From: Bryobacterales bacterium
Lineage (GTDB): Bacteria > Acidobacteriota > Terriglobia > Bryobacterales > Bryobacteraceae
DNA length: 33,041 bases
NCBI GenBank assembly: GCA_003162425.1
Contig: PMOK01000295.1
Coordinates: 1-33,041 of the forward strand
Reading direction: 5' to 3'
Position numbers and translations under genes: made by a program. Shown piece by piece: positions 15,727 through 23,394 of the stretch; position 1 is the first letter of the stretch, and every line of letters starts with the position of its first letter. The notes beneath the pieces were generated by a model. That model did no database searches. It worked only from the letters and a program-made list of their open reading frames with translations, and was not told the DNA's origin.

Positions 15727-16465
15727 CTCGATGCAAGAGTTTCGCGGCGGCCAGTAAGATGAGCACCGCGGAGGCTGCGGTGACAAGGCTTAGCGCCAGC
15801 GATGAAACTAGCGAAACTGGCGCGCCCTTGGTGAGGAGATCGATCAGCAATTGCTGACCGGCCACTGGCAACCAAAGCCACGTCGAAGCCATGTGCGGAA
15901 AGAATACCAAAAACATGCCGATGACCATGGGGAGGAAGATGACTAGCGAGAGGTAGGTATGCGCTTCCTTTATATTGCGTGACCAGGTGGAAATCAGCAG
16001 CTCGACGGCTGAGGCGAACAGGACCAGCGGAATGAGGGCGAGGGTGACGGCGATCAGGAGATGGAAGGGAAACGCGACCACTATAGCGAATCCCGAGAGG
16101 TTGATGACCACGCCGGCAACAGCGAATAAGCTGATGGCCAGCCATTTTCCGATAATCACATCGCGCCGGAGCAGCGGATTCATCAGGAGTGGGAGCAGCG
16201 ATCGGCGCTCACGTTCACCGGCGATGGCATCCATGGCGACGTTCATACCGCCTACGAAAGTGGCTACCAGGGCGAAGACGGACATCATGCTGAGGAGGAC
16301 GGCGGAACTTTTCTCGCCATGCACTGCGCCGTGAACTGCAATGGATACCATGCCGACGACCAGCGGTCCCATCAAGGCATAGAACGCGGAGGAGACCAGC
16401 GAGCGGGTGTCGCGCAGATGATCGCGGATTTCTTTTCGAGCAACGATTAGAGCGTGGACAAGCAT
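15704..16465 (-). CDS. ABC-2 type exporter permease (NatB-like)
   Basis: About 253 residues. It opens with MLVHALIVARKEIRDHLRDTRSL, typical of NatB/ABC-2 permeases ('ARKEL.D..RD.R'), and has about six membrane helices in the ABC-2 pattern. Between the second and third lies GERERRSLLPLLMNPLLRRDVIIGKW, the conserved cytoplasmic coupling helix ('GE.E..TLE.LL..P..R..I..GK'). The frame is open to 16639 inside the ATPase gene; ATG 16465, with AGGAG 9 bases before it, is supported. It overlaps the ATPase by 19 bases. Substrate unknown: Na+, drug or lipid export are all possible. Confidence 0.87.
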   Translation of the reverse strand: MLVHALIVARKEIRDHLRDTRSLVSSAFYALMGPLVVGMVSIAVHGAVHGEKSSAVLLSMMSVFALVATFVGGMNVAMDAIAGERERRSLLPLLMNPLLRRDVIIGKWLAISLFAVAGVVINLSGFAIVVAFPFHLLIAVTLALIPLVLFASAVELLISTWSRNIKEAHTYLSLVIFLPMVIGMFLVFFPHMASTWLWLPVAGQQLLIDLLTKGAPVSLVSSLALSLVTAASAVLILLAAAKLLHRDEFVYGS

Positions 16466-17151
16466 TCGAGATTCTCCTGAGTCAGTTTCATGAAGGCGTC
16501 TTCGAGTGATTCGGTATCGGTTTGTCGGCACAGGTCGTCGGGAGAGCCTTGCGCGACCACGCGGCCGGCGGAAACGATGGCGACGTGATCGCAGAGGAGG
16601 CGTACCTCTTCGAGAATGTGGCTGGAGAGAACGATGCACATTCCTGAATCGCGCATTTGCCGGAGTAGGGAGCGAAGCGCGCGGACGCTGGGAACGTCCA
16701 GACCGTTGGTTGGTTCATCGAGCAGAAGATTTTGGGGTGAGTGGAGGATGGCTCTTGCGAGCGCGGTTTTCATGCGCTCACCTTGGGAGAAACCGGCGGT
16801 GCGGCGATCGGCGATGGCTTCCATGCCAAGTTGGGAGAGCACCTGCTCGATTCGTTGCGCGAGCTGGATGGGCGGAATGCCGCGCAGTTCACCGAAGTAG
16901 GCGAGGTTTTCACGCGCGGTGAGGCGAGGGTAGAGACCTATGTGATCGAGGAGCGCGCCGACAGGTTTGTCAATTCGAACCCAGCCGTTGTCGGGTTGGA
17001 GCACTCCACAGATCATGCGGAGGGTGGTGGTTTTGCCGGCGCCGTTCGATCCCAAGAGGCCAGTGATGGCGCCGTCTGGAGCGCTGAAGGAGAGGTCCCG
17101 GACTGCCTGAACCGCGCCGAAGGATTTTTTGAGGTTGCGGGTTTGGATCAT
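16447..17151 (-). CDS. ABC transporter ATP-binding protein (NatA-like exporter ATPase)
   Basis: 234 residues with all ABC motifs: Walker A GSNGAGKT (34-41), signature FSQGE (121-125, a common variant of LSGGQ in ABC-2 exporters), Walker B LLLDEP (142-147), D-loop and the switch His in SSHILEEV. It pairs with the permease gene that overlaps its 3' end. It is the first gene of a four-gene minus-strand operon (ATPase, permease, sigma factor, membrane protein). A strong G-quadruplex motif lies 46 bases upstream on the other strand. Confidence 0.93.
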   Translation of the reverse strand: MIQTRNLKKSFGAVQAVRDLSFSAPDGAITGLLGSNGAGKTTTLRMICGVLQPDNGWVRIDKPVGALLDHIGLYPRLTARENLAYFGELRGIPPIQLAQRIEQVLSQLGMEAIADRRTAGFSQGERMKTALARAILHSPQNLLLDEPTNGLDVPSVRALRSLLRQMRDSGMCIVLSSHILEEVRLLCDHVAIVSAGRVVAQGSPDDLCRQTDTESLEDAFMKLTQENLECLSTL

Positions 17152-17589
17152 TCTGCGTAGGTAGTCGGAAGGCGGGGGTGGTTCTTACAAAAAACCGGGG
17201 CTGGGGGGCTGGGGACTAGGGGCTGGTCGCGCTTCGCGCGGTGCTGCCCAGGCCGATCCTGACGCATCGAGCGATTCTTGTGTTTGGCAGAGCATCGTTC
17301 GTAAACGGCTGCGATTGTTGATGTTTTTTGGGCCTTGCGGGGCGGATTTGTATCGAAATTTCAAGATGCGTCAGGAATTGGAGACTCGAAGTCGCTGCGC
17401 TAGGGTTCGGGATGGTGATGCTCGCTGGCATGACGCTCACTTCGGGATCAGGATAAGGTGGGCAGGTTGTGGTTGGTGGGAAGCGGAGTCGCAAGTGGCG
17501 GGTGGGTAAGGTGATGGAGTTGCGAAAAGCTTGTCACCAGGTCCTCAGGTCAAACTAATTGAGAGGCGGGGGCCGTCATAGATAATAGA
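17152..17589. other. 438-bp divergent intergenic region, no gene seen
   Basis: It separates the divergent ABC operon and the AAA ATPase gene. I see no convincing coding frame. It holds a G-quadruplex motif (17197-17222), a small hairpin CGCGC-TTC-GCGCG at about 17228-17240, and a 12-bp perfect inverted repeat, TCCTGACGCATC (17257-17268) against GATGCGTCAGGA (17365-17376), spanning 120 bp. Such a span could be a small mobile element remnant or a structured RNA. Confidence 0.5.
17197..17222 (+). other. G-quadruplex-forming motif
   Basis: Four G runs of 4, 6, 4 and 4 are separated by loops CT, CT and ACTA. This meets the strict G4 pattern with four-tetrad potential. It lies 46 bases before the ABC ATPase start, with the C-rich strand in the sense of that operon. 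Confidence 0.6.
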
Positions 17590-19074
17590 ATGGCGTCGAT
17601 GGAGATTTCTGTCAGTTCCCGGGAGAGCCGCGCGGCCAAGATGGTGCGCGAGATTTTCGAGTCGGGACGGCCGCTCACTTACATACGGTCTTCGGAAGAG
17701 CAGCGGGTGGGGAGGGTGCTAAGGGAGGTTGCAGGCAAGCCCATATGGACCTGGAGCATGACCGAGGGCATGCGGCTGGACGGGCAAACCGCCGAGTCTG
17801 GGACCAAGGATGCCCGAGGGGCACTCGACTTTATCATTGCGCATGAAGGCGCGGCGATTTTCCAACTGAAAGATTTTCACGAGCCGCTGCGGGAATCGGC
17901 GGAGATCCGGCGGCGGCTGCGGGATGTTCATGATAGCTGCGTCGATCAGCGGAAATTTGTGGTGATCAGTTCGGCGGTGCGATTCATTCCCGAAGAGGTG
18001 GAGCGGAGCATCCTGTTTGTGGAGCTGCGTCCGCCGGATCTGGTGGAGCTGACGGATTTCTTGCGCGAGGAAACGGGCGAGGCGAGCGAGGACATTCTGT
18101 ATCAGGTGGCGCGTGCGTTGCAGGGGTTGACGCTGGACGAAGCCAAATACGCGCTGCGCCGGGCGCTCGCGGTTAGTCCGCGGCTGGGGCCGGAGTCGAT
18201 TCCTGCAGTGCTTCAGGAGAAACGGCTGCTGGTCAATCGAAGCGGCTACGTGGAATACATTGCCAGCGGAACGAAGCTGGATGAAGTGGGCGGACTGGAC
18301 GGGCTGAAGACATGGCTGCTGGAACGCCGGAAATTGTTTGAGCTGCGCGACGACTTGAGCATGGAGATTGTGCCCAAGGGCGTGCTGTTCATGGGCATCC
18401 CAGGCTGCGGAAAGAGTCTGACGGTGAAGGCCATCGCGAGCTTCTTCCAGCTTCCGCTGTACCGCGTGGACATGATCGAGATTTTCTCCGGGCGGCACGG
18501 CAAACCGGAGGCAGTGTTCGTGCAGGCGTGCAAGATGCTGGAAGACATGGCGCCCGCAGTGCTCTGGTTCGATGAGATCGAGATGGGGATCACGTCCACC
18601 GATTCGGGCGGCGAACAGGGCCGAATTTTCGCATTCTTTCTGACGTGGATGCAGGAAAAAGCGCGCGGATTATTTGTGGCCGCGACGGCCAACCGGATTG
18701 ATTTACTGCCGGCAGAGATGATCCGCAAGGGACGATTTGACGAGGTATTTTTCGTGGATCTGCCGGTGGAGCAAGAACAGCTCGAAATCTTCAAGATTCA
18801 TCTGAGCCGGCGGGGCGTGGATCCGGCGCAGTTTAATCTGCCGGAGCTGATGCAGTTCACGGTGGGGTGGACGGGGGCAGAGATTGAGCAGTGCGTGATT
18901 TCGGCGATCACGAAGGCGAAGTTGGCGGATCGCGAAGTGGTGGAGAACGATTTGATTGGGATTGCGGCGAAGCTGGTGCCGTTGTCAAGGACGATGAAGG
19001 AGCAGATTAATCATATAAGAGGATGGGCGTTTGAGAGGGCGATCCGGGCTACGCCGCAGAATATTCGGAGGTAG
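17590..19074 (+). CDS. Ycf46-like AAA+ ATPase
   Basis: 494 residues. The N-terminal half (about 1-225) is the non-catalytic domain of the Ycf46 family (LTYIRSSEEQRV, KPIWTWSMTEG, FQLKDFH, FVVISSAVRFIPEEVE). The AAA core follows: Walker A GIPGCGKS (269-276), Walker B LWFDEIE (325-331), sensor 1 ATANRID and the arginine stretch RKGRFDE (about 379-385), then the helical lid (VGWTGAEIEQCV). Ycf46 ATPases occur in cyanobacteria, plastids and many soil bacteria; a role in CO2 use has been suggested for the cyanobacterial protein, but the function here is unknown. ATG 17590 is chosen; ATG 17599 is possible. It stands alone as a single gene. Confidence 0.88.
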   Translation: MASMEISVSSRESRAAKMVREIFESGRPLTYIRSSEEQRVGRVLREVAGKPIWTWSMTEGMRLDGQTAESGTKDARGALDFIIAHEGAAIFQLKDFHEPLRESAEIRRRLRDVHDSCVDQRKFVVISSAVRFIPEEVERSILFVELRPPDLVELTDFLREETGEASEDILYQVARALQGLTLDEAKYALRRALAVSPRLGPESIPAVLQEKRLLVNRSGYVEYIASGTKLDEVGGLDGLKTWLLERRKLFELRDDLSMEIVPKGVLFMGIPGCGKSLTVKAIASFFQLPLYRVDMIEIFSGRHGKPEAVFVQACKMLEDMAPAVLWFDEIEMGITSTDSGGEQGRIFAFFLTWMQEKARGLFVAATANRIDLLPAEMIRKGRFDEVFFVDLPVEQEQLEIFKIHLSRRGVDPAQFNLPELMQFTVGWTGAEIEQCVISAITKAKLADREVVENDLIGIAAKLVPLSRTMKEQINHIRGWAFERAIRATPQNIRR

Positions 19075-19113
19075 GGGGGTTGGTGTAGTCAGTCCTATAC
19101 TGGTTACGGGGCT

Positions 19114-19338
19114 ATGGAAATGCAATTGGACCCGCGAGAGGCGTCGCTAGTGGAAGTGTTCCGCCGGCTTCCGCCGGATACGGCTGCTGAGCTGTCAGCT
19201 TTGGCCGAACGATTAGCCACGCTCTCATCGCACGGTACTATCGACTGGTCCGACTCATGGACCGATGAAGATTTGAAGGATTTCAGGGCTGCATCTCTGG
19301 CGCGGCTGGAAGCCGAGGAGTCAGAGGAATCGAATTGA
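19114..19338 (+). CDS. Putative antitoxin of a PemK/MazF-type module
   Basis: 74 residues, acidic at the C-terminus, with helix-rich sequence and the segment TIDWSDSWTDEDLKDF. Small proteins of this look precede PemK-like toxin genes in several soil bacteria, and its stop overlaps the TTG of a PemK-like frame here by 3 bases. It has no recognisable DNA-binding domain, so it may act by protein binding only. The family call rests mainly on context. The gene itself looks intact. Confidence 0.6.
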   Translation: MEMQLDPREASLVEVFRRLPPDTAAELSALAERLATLSSHGTIDWSDSWTDEDLKDFRAASLARLEAEESEESN

Positions 19339-19502
19339 AGCCGGGCGATGTTGTGGTTGGCGTGCTAGCAGGCGCGTTTGAAACGAAGGTCCGCCCTGCG
19401 GTGGTGATTGCCAGCAGCACGTACCTTGTCGAGCGCCCCGATGTTCTGGTTGGCATTCTGACGACAAAGGCGCGGGCGCGCCATGCATCATTCCGAGGGT
19501 AG
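19335..19502 (+). pseudogene. Truncated PemK/MazF-like toxin gene
   Basis: TTG at 19335 opens a 55-residue frame: it begins KPGDVVVGVLAG, continues with KVRPAVVIASSTYLVERPDV and LVGILTTKA, then changes to unrelated RARHASFRG and stops. The first part fits the beta-barrel start of PemK/MazF ('KPGDVV...RPAVVIS...D.IV..LTT'). The family usually has 105-120 residues, so the second half is missing. No continuation is seen in other frames downstream, which suggests a DNA junction near 19475 rather than a simple frameshift. Confidence 0.65.
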
Positions 19503-19790
19503 AATGTTTGGAGGAGCAGTTTTCAACAGCCTATTCACGAATTTCCACAGCCTTGCCCGCCGCGTGGCTTCGGATCTTACTGAGCGCTCAGGACAAAAAG
19601 ATTCTGAGGAAAATCCCTCATCCCTCCTTATTAGGGTTCGGATAAACCGCAATCGGTTGATCGTGTTGAGCCCATGTCGGCTATCCTGTCTCTTGGCCGT
19701 GCCGTCTCCTGATGATCAAGCGATTTAAGTCCGATAAGCAACTTGGCTGCTGCGCACGATTTCGGGCCGCAGCTCAGGGGACTGACTAGA
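19503..19790 (+). other. 288-bp stretch without a recognised gene
   Basis: It lies between the truncated toxin and the NUDIX gene. An 81-codon frame (19483-19728) has no familiar features and is probably spurious. I see no clear terminator or repeat here. It may hold the promoter of the NUDIX gene and the left junction of the accessory block. Confidence 0.4.
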
Positions 19791-20300
19791 ATGGGCGAGG
19801 GACTTCCAAGGGTTGGATCGGCACTGATCGTCAGGGACGACGCTAACCGGATTCTGCTAGGAAAGCGCAACAAAGATCCGCAGCGGGGCAGTTGGGTTCT
19901 CCCTGGGGGAAAGATCCACGCTTTCGAGAGTATAGCTAATGCTGCTGCAAGGGAGCTGGCGGAAGAAACTGGTCTCATAGTTGAGGTGCAGCACCAGTTT
20001 CGCGTTTATGAGGTTATAAACGCGCCACAGGAGCACCGGATCATCATCTACAGTTGGGCTAAAGTAATCGGAGGATACCTTCGGGCTTCAGACGATATTT
20101 CAGAAGTCAAGTTCGTCCCGCTCGATGAACTCGGCGATCTTCCGCTGACACCGTTGGTAAAGGCAGTCCTCACGGATGCCGCCAGGGCGATAAGCCGAAG
20201 TTCGAAGAGGCACACACCGCGAAAAACGCGCGGTCTGCGCGGGATCAATCCGATCTACGGGCAGGGATCTCTTCTCTTAGAGTTAGCCGAGGCTGATTAG
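19791..20300 (+). CDS. NUDIX hydrolase
   Basis: 169 residues. The complete Nudix box is visible at about 40-63: G, five residues, E46, seven residues, then REL, AEETG and LI. The strand before it reads GSWVLPGG and the start is VGSALIVRDDANRILLGKR, typical of ADP-ribose pyrophosphatase/MutT-type enzymes that cleave nucleoside diphosphates linked to another group. The substrate cannot be told from sequence. After the domain, a basic tail (SSKRHTPRKTRGLRG) is unusual and may bind nucleic acid. ATG 19791 is preferred over a TTG at 19743. It precedes the coupled three-gene set by 15 bases. Confidence 0.85.
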   Translation: MGEGLPRVGSALIVRDDANRILLGKRNKDPQRGSWVLPGGKIHAFESIANAAARELAEETGLIVEVQHQFRVYEVINAPQEHRIIIYSWAKVIGGYLRASDDISEVKFVPLDELGDLPLTPLVKAVLTDAARAISRSSKRHTPRKTRGLRGINPIYGQGSLLLELAEAD

Positions 20301-20315
20301 CGACATTATTCTCGC

Positions 20316-21158
20316 GTGCTGGTCAGCAGACGGCCAACACATTTTTTACGAAAAACGTTTGGTTATAATACAGTTGTCGTGTGGCGACGAGTTTGCTTCG
20401 TCTTTCGGGGACATTACTGGTGGATTGTCACCTCCATCGGCGTCGTCCTGGTCGTCGTGGGGTCGTGGATTTCGCCCAAATATGCGCTCTTTGCATCTGC
20501 CTTAGTGGGGATCGGTACATCAATGCTCGCTGCCATGTTGGTGACCTTTGCAGGGCCGAATGGCGAGGAGACGTACCAAAAGTTTCTCCAGATGGGCGTC
20601 ACTGACTTCTATCCTAATCGCAACATGGTGCCCAAGGAATCGTGGGTTGACTGGTTGGAGAGCGCACAGCGGAGTTGCATCTTATTAGGTCAAGCTCACG
20701 GCGAATGGATTAGGGATGACCGATTCGAACCTGCCCTTGTTGGCCGTTTGGTCGCTGGCGTTAAAATCGAGATCTTCTTCTTGAATCCCAACACATCCGA
20801 GGCCGACGTGCGTGAAAAGGAAGACCAGCAGAAGCGGCATACGAAGGCGAGGATCAAGGAGTCGATCAGGATGTTATGGGAAATCCGCGGTCGGCTCAAC
20901 GACACCGAAAAAGAGCGGCTAGCCATCTACACGTACGCTGCTACTCCCAGTCTCGGTGTGACCTGGGTAGACAATTGGATGCTTGTGACTCACTACCTTG
21001 CCGGATTTAGTAATCTCACCTCTCCAGCGCTCAGGGTGGAGCATGGCCCCAGTTCAAGATGCCCCTATGCTGTCTACGCCAGAAATGTTGATCACATCCG
21101 GGATAATCGCTCGAAGAAAGTTAATGACGAGAACGTAGGCGAATATATTGATGGGTAA
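20316..21158 (+). CDS. Two-helix membrane protein with PLD-like cytoplasmic domain, unknown function
   Basis: Up to 280 residues. Two membrane helices (about 35-50 and 57-79) are followed by a soluble domain of about 200 residues. Within it, VDWLESAQRSCILLGQAHGEW and LVAGVKIEIFFLNPN look like the first strands of a phospholipase D-like fold, and the end (THYLAGFSNLTSPALRVEHG) fits the C-terminal half, but no HKD motif (HXKXXXXD) is present, so it is probably not a catalytic PLD. Small membrane-plus-sensor proteins of this shape act as effectors in several defence systems; that is an analogy only. The start is uncertain: GTG 20316 or GTG 20379, the latter just downstream of a TATAAT. The stop overlaps the HIT gene by 8 bases. 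Confidence 0.7.
   Translation: MLVSRRPTHFLRKTFGYNTVVVWRRVCFVFRGHYWWIVTSIGVVLVVVGSWISPKYALFASALVGIGTSMLAAMLVTFAGPNGEETYQKFLQMGVTDFYPNRNMVPKESWVDWLESAQRSCILLGQAHGEWIRDDRFEPALVGRLVAGVKIEIFFLNPNTSEADVREKEDQQKRHTKARIKESIRMLWEIRGRLNDTEKERLAIYTYAATPSLGVTWVDNWMLVTHYLAGFSNLTSPALRVEHGPSSRCPYAVYARNVDHIRDNRSKKVNDENVGEYIDG
20364..20369 (+). promoter_or_regulatory. Possible -10 box (TATAAT)
   Basis: A consensus TATAAT in a locally AT-rich stretch, 10 bases before the alternative GTG start at 20379. I see no good -35. If used, transcripts of the membrane, HIT and 313-residue protein genes would be almost leaderless. Confidence 0.3.
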
Positions 21159-21825
21159 CTCGAACATCGTTATCAACTGCAATCAATGCGAGTTCTGCGA
21201 TGAATTCGCCGGTGGAAGGGCGAACTCGTTCGCAGTCCGTTACGCTAACGAAATCGCAAGCCGAACGATTCTTGAACAAGATGGCTTCCGCGCGATGCCG
21301 AGCATCGGGCAGATAGTTCCGGGTTATTTGCTTCTTGTTCCGAACTACCACTACCGAGCATTCGCCGACATGTCCTTGGAGGAACTGAACGCGGCCGAGG
21401 GTCTAAAAACGGGCTTGACCGAGCAAATGCGGTCTACATACGGCGATTGCTTATTCTTTGAACACGGTGCGCGCACACCCGACTCTGGTGGCTGCGGTAT
21501 CAGCCACGCCCACTTGCACATTGTGCCCTTTCCCGCTGAAAAGGATCCAGTCGAAGAACTCGTCCGGGCGTTTCCTGTCGAGGAGGTATCCAACTTGCTC
21601 GATCTCAAACGCATTCAGCCTGGCAAGTCATATCTCTACTACGAATCGGTGCGCGGCGAAAGATACGTGTTCTATCCGCCATTCATTCCCTCCCAGTACA
21701 TTCGCCGCTTGCTCGCTGAGGCCCTTGGCATTCAGACGTGGGATTGGCGGCGGTGCGGAAGAGAGGATAGGCTTCTCAATACCTTGTCACAGACGTCCCG
21801 ACTGCGTGATGTTGTGTGGCGCTAA
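21151..21825 (+). CDS. HIT-family (histidine triad) nucleotide-binding protein
   Basis: 224 residues. The HIT active site reads SHAHLHIVPF with H119, H121 and H123. A cysteine set near the start (C10, C13, C16) matches the zinc knuckle of HIT/GalT-like proteins. The strand GYLLLVPNYHYRAFADM is the usual first part of the fold. HIT enzymes hydrolyse or transfer nucleoside monophosphates; the substrate here is unknown. The protein is about 80-100 residues longer than a simple HIT domain, with an extra C-terminal part (from about 130) that could recognise a partner or substrate. ATG 21151 overlaps the preceding stop and its own stop overlaps the next ATG by one base (TAATG). Confidence 0.85.
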   Translation: MGNSNIVINCNQCEFCDEFAGGRANSFAVRYANEIASRTILEQDGFRAMPSIGQIVPGYLLLVPNYHYRAFADMSLEELNAAEGLKTGLTEQMRSTYGDCLFFEHGARTPDSGGCGISHAHLHIVPFPAEKDPVEELVRAFPVEEVSNLLDLKRIQPGKSYLYYESVRGERYVFYPPFIPSQYIRRLLAEALGIQTWDWRRCGREDRLLNTLSQTSRLRDVVWR

Positions 21826-22766
21826 TGTCTGCGGTCGAACCGCCGCTCGAGCTTAGACGCGTTTCTGAGCGCAACCTTCGAGAGTCGGTTCGCTCACTGA
21901 ACGGTTATCTGAAGTTCGCGAGCATGGTGTGGATTCGCGCCTTACGTCAACCGATCCTCGATGGCCTGGTCGTACAGCACTGGTCAGTCGAGGCAGAGCG
22001 TGCCTTGAAGGCTTTCTGTGATCGACATGGTTGCGATGAGGTGTTGCTCCGCATTGATACTCTCAACCAGCGATGGTCGGAACGTCGCGGAGGCTATATC
22101 ATTCCAAGGTCAAAGGCACGTGGAATGGTCAAGGAGCTGAACAGCGATGGAAAAATCGTAGCCTTTCTGGAGCCTCTGAGCCCTTATCGCGATCGGTATT
22201 CTCTTGGCGCCATAACAGACCCCGCACAAGAGACGATGACGGTCGAAGTTGTTGGTCCGGGCTTTGATGCGAGCGATCTACTGCGCAGCGACTCGCTTCC
22301 CCACGAGCGTTTTGAGGTTTTCCTGCCGGAATTCTTGCGACCGTTCCGAGAGCCGGTCTTGGCGCAGCGCACACACGTTATCGGCACTGAGGATTACAAG
22401 CGCACAGTAGAGGAGAGGCTCGCGAAGGTTGGTGCTCGGTTGAGGAATCCCGCCTATCCGAGAACGGTAATCGACTCAGCGGGAGTACTACGAGCTCGCC
22501 TGGCTGACGAAGGGGTGCAGTATCTCAAGAGGACCAAACAAACTGCGCTATTGAGTCGTGTAGACGCTTATGAACCAATTCCGAAGCGCTTCTTGGAGAA
22601 ATTCGTCAATGGCGTTGGAAGTATCCTCGATGGTCTACGTAGACACAACATTCCATTAGGTCCCACTTCCTTCGCGGGCACATTCACGGAGCGTGGGCGT
22701 TTCGTGTTTTGGGATTTCTTTCCCGCCGATCTCACCAAGGCGAAGGAGTTGTACTTGAATTCATGA
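21825..22766 (+). CDS. Unrecognised 313-residue protein coupled to the HIT gene
   Basis: I do not recognise a named family. Conserved-looking motifs are LRIDTLNQRWSERRGGYII (about 75-93), FLEPLSPYRDRYSLG (about 114-128) and VEVVGPGFDASDLLRSD followed by PHERFE (about 140-164). The glycine- and arginine-rich 'RRGGYI' and 'VGPGFDASDL' have the flavour of ATP-grasp-type ligases, but I cannot identify the nucleotide loop, so this is a weak guess. The end (PTSFAGTFTERGRFVFWDFFPAD) looks structured. It is translationally coupled to the HIT gene and is the last gene of the four-gene block; it ends 6 bases from a truncated PIN-toxin gene on the other strand. Confidence 0.75.
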   Translation: MSAVEPPLELRRVSERNLRESVRSLNGYLKFASMVWIRALRQPILDGLVVQHWSVEAERALKAFCDRHGCDEVLLRIDTLNQRWSERRGGYIIPRSKARGMVKELNSDGKIVAFLEPLSPYRDRYSLGAITDPAQETMTVEVVGPGFDASDLLRSDSLPHERFEVFLPEFLRPFREPVLAQRTHVIGTEDYKRTVEERLAKVGARLRNPAYPRTVIDSAGVLRARLADEGVQYLKRTKQTALLSRVDAYEPIPKRFLEKFVNGVGSILDGLRRHNIPLGPTSFAGTFTERGRFVFWDFFPADLTKAKELYLNS

Positions 22767-22772
22767 GGCGTT

Positions 22773-23054
22773 CTAGTCGCCACGATACTGATATTGCCTA
22801 TTGCGATAACAGTGCATGAGCGCTCGGATATCCGCCTGCTCTTCCTGCAGATCGAGCGCAATGCGGATTACTCCCCGCTCCAGCAAGGCGAACAGAGGAT
22901 CGGCCTCGTGGCTTAGGAGGAAACCCGCCTCGATGAGGACGGGCTCACAGGTCAGCAGGGGCGGCTGGAAGAACTTCCATTGTTCACAGGTCCAGGAATG
23001 ATGCCTCAACCCGGCGGCGAGGAAGCTTACCAGCCGCCCGGTGTCGAGAAGGCC
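22773..23054 (-). pseudogene. Remnant of a PIN-domain (VapC-like) toxin gene
   Basis: The frame reads LLDTGRLVSFLAAGLRHHSW at its start, then LLTCEPVLIEAGFLL, matching the first two acidic positions of PIN nucleases (Asp in LLDTG, Glu in VLIEA). It stops after MHCYRNRQ without the last acidic motif (usually 'slaDa'), so it is about 30-40 residues short. No usable ATG, GTG or TTG lies at the expected 5' end. It is thus broken at both ends. Its 3' break falls where the accessory block ends (22766). The intact antitoxin gene overlaps its 5' end. Confidence 0.65.
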
Positions 23055-23308
23055 AGGGCCTTTCTTCGCCGGCCAAAACCCTCCATGTATTTCGGATTGT
23101 GCGCGAGATCCCTGGGCAGCCCTTTCACGGTGCCTGCGAGGTCGCGCGCTAGGTCGTAACAAGACACTGCGCCGGCGCGGGGTTGCTCGTGTAGCGCTTT
23201 CTCAAGGCTTTCGCGCACGAGCGAGGATCGAGTGACACGCCTTGCCTTGGCCGTCTTGGCGAGTTGGGCCAGAAGGTCGTCCGGCAGTTTAAGCGAGATT
23301 GTTCGCAT
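23027..23308 (-). CDS. Ribbon-helix-helix antitoxin (partner of the PIN remnant)
   Basis: 93 residues. MRTISLKLPDDLLAQLAKTAKARRVTRSSLVRESLEKAL is a ribbon-helix-helix DNA-binding domain (beta strand TISLKLP, helices to about 40). The C-terminal half (DLARDLAGTVKGLPRDLAHN, then KYMEGFGRRRK) is typical of antitoxins paired with PIN toxins, where the tail wraps the toxin. The expected end is near GFGR-RK; here the frame continues for about nine residues (ALAFSTPGGW) into toxin sequence, as if the stop/start junction has been damaged. ATG 23308 is the natural start; the open frame to 23521 is not coding. Confidence 0.75.
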   Translation of the reverse strand: MRTISLKLPDDLLAQLAKTAKARRVTRSSLVRESLEKALHEQPRAGAVSCYDLARDLAGTVKGLPRDLAHNPKYMEGFGRRRKALAFSTPGGW

Positions 23309-23394
23309 GATCCCAGGGTAATACGCGCCGTACTGCTGCGAAATACGCTGAACCGGCCCTCCGCAATCGCGCTTGTTGACCAGGTCTCTTCGAG

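Noticed and set aside
19483..19728. An 81-codon plus-strand frame after the truncated toxin
   Set aside because: No ribosome site, domain or continuation of the toxin; composition looks like non-coding DNA.
20316..21158. Active phospholipase D/nuclease
   Set aside because: No HXKXXXXD motif is present in the soluble domain, so only a PLD-like fold is suggested.
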